Below are positions 47,772 to 59,024 of a stretch of DNA of 64,000 nucleotides, piece by piece (position 1 is the first letter of the stretch; every line of letters starts with the position of its first letter). Source of the DNA: Artocarpus heterophyllus (Eukaryota; Streptophyta; Magnoliopsida; Rosales; Moraceae); NCBI GenBank assembly GCA_025403435.1, contig CM046341.1, positions 11,679,219 to 11,743,218 of the forward strand. Direction: 5' to 3'. Below the pieces are notes generated by a model that saw only the letters and a list, made by a program, of their open reading frames with translations, had not been told where the DNA came from and ran no database searches. A program made the translations under genes and the position numbers.

Positions 47772-49745
47772 TGTAACGCCCCTATGTGGGGGTTAACAGT
47801 TTTTAATGAGATAAAATAAAAATAAATAATAAAAGTAAAGCCTTAAAAATAAAATTTACCCGGGACTTAAATGAAAACTCTCAACTCAAAAATAAAAATA
47901 TAAACGACAAATAAACCACAGTTTTAATGTAGCACCTTAAATTTAATAATATAAACTGTTGTCATCATCATTTTAACCCTCAACACATTGTAATACAGTC
48001 ACAGAAAGTAACAATTGATGCTTACATTATCATGAAGAACATTCTCAACAATTGAAGCAGTCCCAATGTAATATAGCTACATCACTTCCTCAACTATATT
48101 TCTCGTAGCCACCTCACACTTAGTGAGTCCTGAAAAGATATAAACATAAGGGTATGAGCAACACTATGCTCAGTAGAGAAAGCCATTACCCACCTTTAGG
48201 TTTTTATCATTACCACATTAAAATCTGCATGGTTAGTAAGTTACATCATATTCCAGATTATGAGGTTTATTATGATCACATCTTATGGATACCGTAGTTA
48301 ATCATTACCAAGTGTCATAATTACACATTTATACAAATATTACCAATCATCATTGTTCCTAGGTATCCATGTTAAATTGAGTATCACTCAACTCATCGAG
48401 ACCCAAATGGGCGCACTTGATCACCCTATAAACATTCCAAGGGTGTTCCGGTGAGGGGACATCAAGCCCCGAGTCCTCACCAAATCGATTCCTGTACAGT
48501 GTGTTCTGGGACTTTCAACCCAAGGAAGCGTCATCGCCTTCCCCCTATTTTACCTTTTAGGGTATTCATGCCCAAGGACGTAACCGTCGCCCTCTTCATG
48601 TCTCACAATTTCTCTATATTGAATCATTATCAATAGAGTTAGTTTTCCTAACCATGCTTCTCAATTTATAACATGTGTCAATTCATTATGTTCCTCGCCG
48701 TACAATACAAGACGAGTCCATGTCATAGTTTCATATGTGATAATCATATAATATCAGTTCAACATAGATATATATATATTGCGGCAAAACAATCAATTTT
48801 AATTCTATAAAAACCTCACAAAAGATGAGTAATAGAATCCCTACCTTTTAAGCTTATCAACAGTCTCTTAATCCTGGAATCAATTAACGTTAGCTCCATA
48901 CTCCCTTGATCCTAAGGCGTGCATAAGGACAATTAAAACTAAAGCACAACATACAACTACATTCATAAAATTTATTTTAATTTAATCTTAGAATTTCAAG
49001 AAATAACCACTGCCCATAGAGGTATTATAAAGTTTAACAATATAAATTTTCTGTCTAGGGCATATACACTTAGACTTCATACATATGCTCCAAAATAGCA
49101 ACAAACATATACTTAGGTTTAAGAACGCAAATTTGAATAATCCTTTAGTATAAAAGAAAATTTATAAATGAAAGACTAAATTTGTTCATAAGATTCTAAC
49201 CTCGGATTATGGTTAGTTGGAAGCTTGAAATGGCTTCAAAACAGGTTCCTTTAGTTCGGTATGACTGAAATTCTTGCTCAAATGGAGGTGATGGTGGCTG
49301 ATTTTTATGGCTGCCTTGAAGAAGTTCTCTAAGTATTTTGCTTCAGCAAAGAAATGAGAAGAAGAGTGTGGGAACCGTGGAAGAGAAAGGAAGAAAAGAT
49401 GAAGTCTTTGAAGAGAAGTGATGGAAACAATTATAGAGGAGACATGTTGAAGCATGTCACGGAGGAAATAAAGAAAATGAGGGTCAAGAGTAGTTGGAAA
49501 AGATATCCTTATGTCTCATCTAAAGACTTTAACACATATAATGCCAATATGACATTTTTGAGATTTATTAGAAGTTCTAAGGCTTTTTAGTAATCATACT
49601 AAATAAATATAGGAGAATTTTAGAAAATTTAAAAATAGATAAAAATAAATATTATAAAATAAATTTAAATGAAGCAATTTTTTTTTATACATTAAAAATT
49701 AATTTAATTACCTCAATACCCGTTAGGAGAATAACGGGTGTCACA
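47772..49745 (-). repeat. Solo LTR related to the inner retrotransposon, target duplication GAAAC
   Basis: Reverse orientation relative to 14505-16885: it starts TGTAACGCCCC and ends ACGGGTGTCACA. GAAAC stands at 47767-47771 and 49746-49750, so this is a genuine solo LTR. It is ~400 bp shorter than the intact LTRs. The missing part corresponds to about 15306-15692, with a TTTAT microhomology at the junction. Confidence 0.9.
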
Positions 49746-49750
49746 GAAAC

Positions 49751-50106
49751 ATATGTTACAATTATTTTCTATCATTATTTTATGTACTGTAATAAGAAAT
49801 AAAAAGTAATATTTTTACTTAAGGTTATTCATATATTTAATAGGTGTAAGTAAAATCACTCTTTTTTTCTGGTTTAGGTTTAAAAACTACATCTAGTATT
49901 AAAGACTATACATCTAATATAATTTCACATATTTAATATATTTATTTAACAACATAATTAATTTTAACATATATTTTTTTATTCTAACATATATATATAT
50001 ATATATCTTTTTTTTATTCTTTTAGTTTATAAACTAAATATAATACAAGTTTTAATACAAGAACTATTTACAAAGAAAAAAAATTAAAGACTAAATATAA
50101 TTTAAA
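49751..50106. other. Intergenic region, nothing recognised
   Basis: AT-rich sequence with a (TA)n tract at 49990-50006. Confidence 0.5.
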
Positions 50107-50114
50107 CTTTGTAG

Positions 50115-51947
50115 TAGGGCTGCACAAAAACCGGCCCGTACCCGTCGGCCGCCGGCACCCGCACCCGCCCCCGCCCCGCCCAAAAAAAATAGGTCCCATA
50201 TCAGCAACCCGTCAATGGGCGGGTTGAACCCGTCCGCCTGTATATGTTGGCGGGCGGGTTTGGTTTTGAAATTTAAAGGGAGGGTTCAAACCGACCTGCC
50301 CGCCTAAATTTTTTCTTTTAAAAAAAAAAAAAAGAAGCTAATTGCTCAATCTAATTTGCCTTCTGCCCTCCGTCCCCTTACCCTAACATCGACTTTAAGT
50401 CCTTAGAGTTCCCTCAAAGTTCTAATTGCAGCCAGCCGACCCCAAAGTTTCCCATTTTCTTTTCTTCTTCCCATTCCCAGTTCTGAGTAATTAGTTCAGT
50501 GGCAATGGCGGGCGCAGTGCTTCCCCTCTGGTGGCTGTCTTCCCCTTCCATCCACTGTTGCCCACTTCCCTCTCGTCAGTGGCAGGCAAGTTCTTTTCTT
50601 CTTTGTAAGTTTTTTTGTCTTCAAAGTTAAATCTTCTTTGCTTTCGGCTTTCCTTCTATTTTGTGAAGATAGATATGTATATCTTTTCTTTTCTTCTATT
50701 TTCTTTGCTTCTGGATGATAGATATGTTATTAGGTTTTTTGTGTAAAGCTCAGAGTAGAGATTATTCACAAATTAGTTCCCCTGTGTGCGCCAATAATCT
50801 CTCTTATAGTTATTCCCCTCTCTTTCTCTTTCTAACACTTTCTCTGACTTTATATCTTTCTTGATGGGTGTATGAGAAAAACAAAAGCATGAATTTTGCA
50901 TACAAATATGGATCTTATGTCGTCTCATAGCTTTTCTGCATTTTTCTTTCTCATGGTTGATATATACATACATATATATATATATATAAAACTAGAATCT
51001 GCTTGTGAAAGTTCTAAAATTTTTCATCCATGTAATTGATAGCGGTTGAGTGTTTGCTTCTCTTATAAATCTTTGATTCTAAAAGTTATTTGGGATTTCT
51101 ACTAGAAAACTTTAAAGTATCGGAATACGCATGCAATAAATAAATGAATAAACGGTCAATACTAGTAATATTTTGAAGTTAGTTAACAAAGCAATTCAAC
51201 CCTGAGTTCAAGATAGAGTTGGGTGTTGATTCTAATATTTATGTATATTGGATGATTGTATGGCACTCTGTTGTCAGATAATAATCACTTTATTTGCAAT
51301 TCGTCTTTCATTGAGGGCAAGCCAAATGTTTATCTCAGCATTAGAGGTTGTTCCAAATTAATCATTCTGTTTTCATTTTAATTTTCTCAAAAGTTTCATG
51401 GTTCTTTTATTGTCAAGATGAGGTTCTATGTCTTATTTACCTTTTATGTGCAATCTTAATGACCATTGGTTATTGTTTGTGTCTTCATACACTTGATTGA
51501 TTTTTGCAAAAAAGGGATGCTTCTATTGTTTGCACAATACAAAGTTGTGTTAAATTTCTGTTTGAGTTTACTTGAAGAATTGGATGTATACGTGTGATTC
51601 AAAGATCTTTTTCATGTTGTAGGAACTTTGAGATTATGCAAACACTACTACATTTTATGCAGAAAAATATTCTTAATTTGTTGTAAATATAGTCATAGTT
51701 TTTAAAAATGCTTCATATATTATTATTTTATATTTTTTACAAATTTTTTTAACTTTTTTTAAAACCCATTAAAGCCCAAATTTTCTTAACTTTTTTTTGA
51801 AACCCATTAAAAGCCCAAATTTTCTTAAATTTTTTTAAAGCCCAGAAAATTACACAAATTGCCTTAGCCCAAGTTTTCTTAACTTTTTTAAAGCCCAAAA
51901 AATTACACAAATTGCCTTAACCCATCCCTGCAAAAAAACCACCCCTA
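50115..51947. mobile_element. Non-autonomous hAT-like transposon (1.83 kb)
   Basis: The ends TAGGGCTG and (reverse complement) TAGGGGTG form short terminal inverted repeats. The flanks CTTTGTAG (50107-50114) and CCTTGTAG (51948-51955) agree at 7 of 8 bases, as expected for the 8-bp hAT target duplication. The left 190 bp are strikingly GC-rich (CGGCC, CCCGCC and GGCGGG repeats that can fold back). The right end carries degenerate repeats of AAAGCCCAAATTTTCTTAA (51765-51920). No transposase is seen. A GC-rich patch at 50490-50590 might be captured host sequence. Confidence 0.7.
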
Positions 51948-51955
51948 CCTTGTAG

Positions 51956-52136
51956 AGAGAAAAGAACCAAAGTTAACTTCAGGAGAAAAATCAGTTTAAA
52001 AAATATCATGAATTTAATTCATGGACAAGGGTTTACGTTTTATATAAGCTTAAGACTTCTTCTCGTTTTACGTTCAAATCGGTGTGGGAATACACTTCCT
52101 TTTTACTTTGGCAAGTGCCATAATAAAGAAGTATTG

Positions 52137-52171
<35 letters not shown>

Positions 52172-52657
52172 CCGAAACAAAATATATTGTCATAATGGTT
52201 GTTTGGAAACAAGAATTTTCGTTGCAACTCGTACAGCTTATCTCGTAGGAAAATCACCACGCGCCTTAGCTGCAGGAGATGTATTGATGGAATATATTAG
52301 CCGAAAACGCGGTCATCAGTACTTTCACTTACATTCTTCCCACAAGGCACAAAGCCATTAAACAAATTGAAAGCTTATCCCATCCATCACAAACAAATTC
52401 ATTATTCTTATTTTGGGGACCACGAGAAATTGCATTCTTTATTAAAAAAAAAAAAAAACTCTGCTTGTAGGACACATTTAGCCTTCCAAGCATCATCCCA
52501 AGAAGAAAGAAAGAAAGGCATTGTCTACCTTAGCATAGCTAAATTTAGCTTAGTCTATTTACAGCTAAGCTACTAGTAAATTGCTCAATTATACATCATT
52601 ATATGTAGTTTTTTTGACTTCTAGAAAATCAGCAATTTCCCGAGAAACTGTTTAATT
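51956..52657. other. Intergenic / 3' flank of the coiled-coil gene
   Basis: Holds a 29-base T run at 52139-52167. A 20-base stretch next to it (ATGGTTGTTTGGAAACAAG) also occurs at about 39698-39716 beside another T run. This could mark the tail of a small retroposon family. No gene recognised. Confidence 0.4.
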
Positions 52658-54156
52658 TTACACTTTTCCACCTTGTTTGACAACAACTTTCCTGGGTGGA
52701 TTCTTGGTCTGCAACACCTTCTTGCTGCTCATAATCCGCAGGCTTTGCCTCAATATGTCAATCTCTCGGTCCCTCTTGTACAATTTTTGTTCCATGGAAG
52801 CCAACTTTGACTTCAACACTTCTATGGTATTTTCTTTTGCTTGTAGCTCTCTTTTTAGCTCTTCTGCCATGTCTTCCTCCTCTGCTCTCCAGTACAGTCC
52901 ACCTTCTGCACAAAAACGACAATTAGTGGCAAGTGAGTGTTACATCAATTGGTCACTTCTTGGTCTAAAAATCCTTTTTTCAATAAATCTCCGTGGAACT
53001 TGCACATGAACATAATATTGGTTAAAAAAAAATCTTAGGGCTTAGGGTGTTTGCCTAAATGAACCAAAATTTAAAAAAAAAATGCAAAATTCAAAATACC
53101 ATTATAGACTGATTTGAACTAAGTGTAATAAATTATTGTTAGATTAAAGGAATAATCTAAATAAACCAAAAAGAATCATATATAGCTAGAGTAAGGCTCA
53201 AAGCTCTTAAAAATGTGTCATGTCTAATTTGCACTGCTTAGGACTCCATATGATGGCACAGTACGGAGTTAAAATGTAAAGATATATATGAGAGTAAACT
53301 TGCCAGTAATAACACTATATATAAGCACATGTATCGTCCAATTAAAAACGTTTTTAGCCACGATTAGATCTGGTCAAATACACATAAGAATATTTGTTTT
53401 TCTACGTGTTCTAACTTATTAAATATCCTTTTGCATTGTGTTAGCCGTGAAATATTGTACTTCTGTCCCTTTTTTATTATAGGAATTACAAAAGGAATAA
53501 ATGCTTTGGGTAGAGAAATTAAGTGATGAAAACCAGAGCTTCTAAATAATGCATTTGTCACTTCATTTTCCTATTTCCAATCAGAATTGTGGTACCTCAT
53601 TTATGCCCTCTTCTGCCTTGTAACCTTTTCATCTATACGACATGTCGTACAACTAGCTCAAGTTGATAACTCAAGAATTACCAAGAATAGCACAAATCCA
53701 TGAAGAACTTTTTTGGACTTAAATCAACGAATACTTTTAACCCATGAAGATTCTACACCTTTAACATCAAATTTCCAACATTTTCCATTATTGGGTTTTC
53801 AAAATCTAAAAAAACAAAAACAAAAAAACAAAAACAAATTTAAGCAAACACGTAGAACAATTATATGGACCCCAAAAAGAAATCAATAAAAGAGCTTTAT
53901 TCTTTCCAGCCCATCATAAATTAATTTTTTTTTCTTTGAGAGATGAATTTAATTTATTGATTCTCTTTTTGCGGCATCTTGGCTCCTATCTATGATAACA
54001 AATTGTCAATTCCACTTATATAATATGAGAGAAAGCAAAGCATGGTAAGACTTGACAAGGAATTATCAACTTTTTATCTACTATGTTCTTGTGTCATGTG
54101 TTAAGCGTACGTGTACGTGTGTGTGTGTGCGTGTGTGTGTGTGTGTGTGTGTTGAG

Positions 54157-54191
<35 letters not shown>

Positions 54192-54695
54192 CAAAAAGGG
54201 GGAAAAATCACCATGAGTCCTCTGAATGAGATCATCAAGCTCCATCTTAATTGCCAGGTAAAGCTGCTTCCACTTCTCAACAGTCTCATCTCTTCTTGCT
54301 CTCTCCTCCCTCATTTGATCCACCAAAATGTTTGCACCCAAAAAAGCCCACTCTTTCCCAACAGTATCTATCCCCTTCTCTCCCACATTTACAACCACTT
54401 CTTCAATCTCTCTAATCCTCTCATCCTTCTCCTCCACCAATGCCTTCAACATCTTGACCTCCTCCTTGAGCTTCTTCCTCTCTTGCTTCCACTCTGCCTT
54501 CTTGAATGCAAAAGCCACCATTTCCTTCTCATAGGCTATAGTAGTGATACTATTGCTACTATTATCTAAATTCACCCTCTCATACAATGACTTGTCATTA
54601 CTCACTTCTTCTTGGATAAACCTTATCTTTTCCTTCAACCCCTTCACATTGTTCTCACACAAACCCCTCCTAGGCCTGCTCGAATTCCCACCCAT
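52658..54695 (-). CDS. Plant-specific coiled-coil protein, 243 aa, function unknown
   Basis: Two exons on the minus strand, 54695-54212 and 52905-52658. The GT..AG intron joins ..LIQRTH to EGGLYWRAEEED in frame (732 nt). The N-terminus MGGNSSRPRRG is basic with Gly2, so N-myristoylation is possible. Most of the rest (about residues 18-50, 60-110, 130-160 and 170-225) is predicted by eye to be charged, heptad-like helix: EWKQERKKLKEEVKMLKALV, REERARRDETVEKWKQLYLA, KRELQAKENTIEVLKSKLAS. The C-terminus RDREIDILRQSLRIMSSKK is followed by a short basic tail. I recall similar uncharacterised plant proteins but know no role for them. A structural or scaffold role is all the sequence suggests. Confidence 0.85.
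54111..54191. repeat. Compound (GT)n-(GA)n microsatellite next to a splice donor
   Basis: GT-rich run 54111-54152 followed by GA-rich run 54154-54191, starting about 20 bp inside the intron of the coiled-coil gene. On the gene's strand it is (TC)n then (AC)n. Apparent ORFs of His-Thr repeats here are artefacts. Confidence 0.95.
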
Positions 54696-54900
54696 TTAAA
54701 AGAAGGAAAAAAAATAAAAACAAAAATAAAAAAGCTCTAGCTTTTCAAGGATTAACTTTCTCTATCTTCTCTTGGGGGTCACTACAAAGTGATGGGAAAT
54801 GCCTCTTGGTGTTTGGGAAAATGATAGAAGAGTGGTGAGAGAGGAGAGGAAAGGAGAGGGGAGTGAGTGACATAAATTCTATGTTTAGGCTCCCCCCATT
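54696..54900 (-). promoter_or_regulatory. Upstream region of the coiled-coil gene
   Basis: Directly upstream (minus sense) of the ATG at 54693-54695. Purine-rich on the plus strand, i.e. pyrimidine-rich leader on the gene's strand, with GAGAGGAGAGGAAAGGAGAG at about 54838-54857. No certain TATA box. Confidence 0.35.
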
Positions 54901-55866
54901 AATGAAGGAGCCTACTTTGGGACTTGCCTAATTTTATAAGAGAACTTGTTAGGCCTCCCTAACTTGAATTATTAATGGAAGTGTCAATGAGGCTCGTGAA
55001 CGCCTGTCTGTGGATTGTGATTTTTTGCATCAACAGATTGGACACATACATGACCATTATGCAAGTATAAAAGGGAACAAAGCTAAGTCACATGCATAAG
55101 TAATAAATATTTTTTTGGGATTTTTTTCACTTTTCTCTTCAAACTCCCATTGAATTAGCCAGTTGTACTTGAACCTTAAATTGTGGCGAATTAACCACTA
55201 GATTCAATAAAATATTACAGTGTCCCAAATCAATAATATGTTAAAATTTGACGAAAAAGAAGCCGACTTGTACATTATGTGACATGACATGATTATATCG
55301 TAATATAAAATTTTAATCTCCCTTCAAATGGTCGCATATGACATGTATGAGGTTGTATTTATCCAAATTTCAACAGTCATTAGTGATATGAAAACACTTT
55401 GTAACGCTAATAAATTCGGTGATAATCTGCTAAAATTAAAAGTCAGAAGGTAATTTATCAATCATGAAAAGTTCAAGAGGCATATTTGCCAAATATTTAC
55501 CTTTTTTTGCACCTCAAGGTCCTCAAGCTTTTGAATTTTTGGTTCTTTGGTTCCTTATTTAAAAAGCTTGATATTTGGGTCCCAAAATAACAAATTCTTG
55601 CATCCCTTGCATTCAAGACAGTTATTATCTTCAAATGGAAAATAAGAAAATTTTAGGTACTTGTAAGAATAAATGAACTTGATTAGTTGGTCGTCGAAGT
55701 ACTATTTTTTCTTTTAAGCGCAATGCAACATATTCAATTCCCTTTACTTTTCAAAATCAAAATTACATTGTGTGTAGTTAGTCATTCTTATTATTGTTGT
55801 TGCTGTTATTATTATTCAAGATTAGGATTTTTTTTTGGCACACCTTTGGCCCCTCCGTACTTTATT
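54901..55866. other. Intergenic region, nothing recognised
   Basis: AT-rich non-coding DNA without recognisable repeats. Confidence 0.5.
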
Positions 55867-56780
55867 TATGGGTTTTTTTTTTTTTTTTTGGAATCAAATC
55901 TTCATTCAACTAAACAATAGTACAAATAAAGACTCAAAACGACTGCCCTTTAGGCATAAAAGATCCCGAACATAGACTAGACTCGTCAATATACCAATGA
56001 AGTATAAGGAAAACAAGTGACGCCGATACCCATAGGGGAAAATCTAATTGACTTCAAACGCAAAGCTCTTTGGCTCAAAAGATTCTACAACTATCAATGG
56101 ACGAAGTCAATCAACAGGATCAAACACACCCGTATGAGGGCACTTATGATCGGCCTAGACATAATTTTAGCCAACAAAATTTACACATACCACTGCTAAA
56201 CTGTGAGTGTACAAAACATGAAGGTGTGGAGACCACCTCCTTTGTTCCACACACAACTAAACAAAAACAAAAACAAAATATAAAAAAAAAAAAGAAGATA
56301 CAAACATATAGGAAAGACCCCAAGTAGGAGAGATATGCCACCGTCGTCGCTTCCCATTCTGGCCATTTGTGGACTGCCCCAGCCGCCGACATTCGTCTGC
56401 TCCGACCACCAGCCTCCACCCTTGGACCCCAATAGGATGTCCATCCTTCTAATTCTTGCCGCTGCCACAGTCCAGCCTCAAGATCTGCCATGAAGTCCAT
56501 GAACGCCGGTGCCGTCTGCCACAAAAGCCATCTCCTACTCTCGCCAGCACAGAAATTCACCAGCTTCCTCTTTGGCTTACCCCTTTAGACCCGATCCCCC
56601 CTCGTTGTGGTACCTCTTCTCACCGAACTTCGATGCACCCCCTCTTGTGGGCCCAAGTCCCGGTAGTAAGTTTGGGCCCGAAGGGAAAGGGGACAATGCC
56701 ACTCCTTTCTCAAAGAAGACTTTGAAACGTACCTTTTGAAACCCTAGCAGAGCTTCAAAAACATGTTTTACTATGCTCAA
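55867..56780 (-). mobile_element. Possible minus-strand retroposon (LINE/SINE-like)
   Basis: A T run at 55873-55888 would be the poly(A) tail of a minus-strand insert. The following ~900 bp are much less AT-rich than the surroundings, especially 56330-56700 (C/G-rich, Pro/Ser/His-rich in all frames). No reverse transcriptase or RNA polymerase III box was recognised, so the class is uncertain. Confidence 0.3.
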
Positions 56781-58434
56781 ATATTATATTCATGGGGTTT
56801 TAACAACTACACATAGGGATGGAAGGACTCAGGGTGCTTTCGGTTTGTAGGTTCACGTGGATTTAAATTCATGAAATTGGTTTAAACTCGTGCTTAAATG
56901 TGTGTTTGGCTGAGGTAGTTTTGAATTTGATAAAATGCTTGAACCTATCAAAAACTGATTTTTTGAAAGTTATCCCCCTTAAAGTCACATGATTTGCTAT
57001 AGTCAAACCATGACTCTATTTTCAAATTTTTGCAGTTCTTACATTATTCAAAGAGTTGTATTCCTTGATCACACTTTATTTCTTCAAACCCTAATTAAAA
57101 TTAAGAAAAACTATTTGTATCATCATAGGTTAAAACTACACTACTTATAAAACTGTAAACCTTGTCTAGTATATAGTGTATTTTTTAAACTAAGACTAAC
57201 AGTTTTGTTAGTAGCGATGCATAACGTCATAAGGTTATAACTAAAAAGATGTGAGGATTTTATTAGATTAGGAACCTCGATGCTAAAGGGTTTTAACTTG
57301 GGGATCCAAATATGATGATTCACATGGTTCAATTATTTGGGGGAGAAGAGGCCAAAAAAGAAACTTGTTTTTTCTCTCTTGAAGCGTAGGTTAGGCCTCA
57401 GAAATCACACCTCAATAATTAGCCAAATAGGCCAGCTCCCCTATGGGTCCTACACTTTTTCCACTATGACATGTTTGACATTACAACAAGGGTTTTGTCC
57501 TTGTGAGAATCTTCTCACAGTTTCGAAATTCGATGGGACTATGCACATATTCCTCAAACCTATGATTGCCTTCACAAGTCCCTTGAGTTTATGTTTCCAA
57601 ATCAGACAGTTTGGCATCTCCTTCCTCTCTTATTGTTTCTTTTAGTCCCCCATATCTGACGAGTTTTCCTTAAAATTATGTTTTTTCCATTTCAATTATG
57701 TAGCATTATGTTTTGGTTCTTTAATGATGATTTTAGTGCTAAGGACTAAGTAAAAAACTAGTTTGAAATTTTTTTCCAAAAAAAAAGATATGTATTTTTT
57801 AGCTATTTGATTAGTAGAAAAAACATATTTTAATTAGATTTGACGTGTGAAAACATGTACTATCAATAAAAAATACTTACCAAAAAAAGATCAAAAAATC
57901 TTATGGAAATCTATGCATTCCAAAAATTTGTTATGTATCATGCTTAAATTGTGGTCATTAAATTGATAGAGAAATATTTTTTGAATATTGAAAAAAGTTG
58001 TTAGTTTTTGGTTTTTTTTTAAAAAAAAACTCCATGTTATGTCACACTTTTAAGAACTTTATTTATTCATACTATACCTAAAAAATTTATGTTACGCTAC
58101 AACTCATATTATATGTTTAAGTTATATCATACTAAAAATATCTATAACATTTATAAAATATAAGTTTCAAAAGATTGTATTTTATTTCCCTTTAAAAAAT
58201 TTCATTTCAAAATTCAAATATTTGTACTTGGTACATCTTATAAAACGGGATATAACGTTGCTTCCTAAAATCCTTGTAGAAAAAGAAATCATGGGTATCA
58301 ACCACAAATTACCCTTTTCCACCCGTTGGTGGTTTAGCAAATTAACAAATAACTATCAAGCAATTATAGTTCTAAACGTATCTAACCGGTAGAGTATCTC
58401 AAACACAATGTTAAATAATACATCATTTAACAAA
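56781..58434. other. Intergenic region, nothing certain
   Basis: A stretch at 56836-57060 has MITE-like wording (TTCGGTTTGTAGGTTCAC, GTGTTTGGCTGAGG) but no matching second end was found. The 102-codon ORF at 57337-57645 has no recognisable family. Confidence 0.4.
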
Positions 58435-58879
58435 ATCTATTTGGTAGGAAAGCAGGGTGACAGAAGGAAAGGATCGATCAATAATGATTAAATATAAACT
58501 ATCATTTACCCTTTTAAACCCTTTTCCTTCTAACCAAACAAGATAAAAGGATAGTAAAAAGAGAAGGGTTTAAAATATATCTTGTTCAGTTATGTAAAAA
58601 GGATATTCTAATAATTACATTGCATAAGATCCTTATTCCTAAATAAGTAAACACTATAAATAAAGTAAAAAATTGTTTTCTATTATACTATCTAATGGAT
58701 AAATAAATACTAAAAAAAATTGTTCCTCGTTACTATGACTTTATTTTTCTTTTCAATCTTATTACCTTCTCTACTATGTTACTTTACGCTTTGATAAATG
58801 CACCCCATATTAAAGATAAAACATTCCTGGTATCAAACAAAACACTCGTCCCCTTTACCTGGTTACCAACCAAAGATAG
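58435..58879. mobile_element. Possible MITE (~445 bp)
   Basis: Left CTATTTGGTAGGAAAGCAGGG resembles the reverse complement of the right end (CTATCTTTGGTTGGTAACCAGG). The inside is AT-rich and non-coding. Target duplication not established. Confidence 0.35.
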
Positions 58880-59024
58880 GTGATTTCTCAGTGGGAATAA
58901 AAAAAATAACCTATTGATAGATACTTGTTATTTAACCATTAGATTTGTAGAAAAAAATAATTTTGATCAGAGTTAACAGATTTAAAATATGCATCACTGG
59001 TGGGGTTCTGTTAGAGAAAGATTC

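Noticed and set aside
54081..54289. His-Thr repeat extension of the coiled-coil ORF
   Set aside because: Read-through into the GT/GA microsatellite of the intron; a clean donor at 54211-54210 joins in frame to 52905.
56144..56560. 138-codon minus ORF rich in Trp/Gly
   Set aside because: Runs through a T-homopolymer (Phe run) and all six frames are open in this GC-rich patch; no family recognised.
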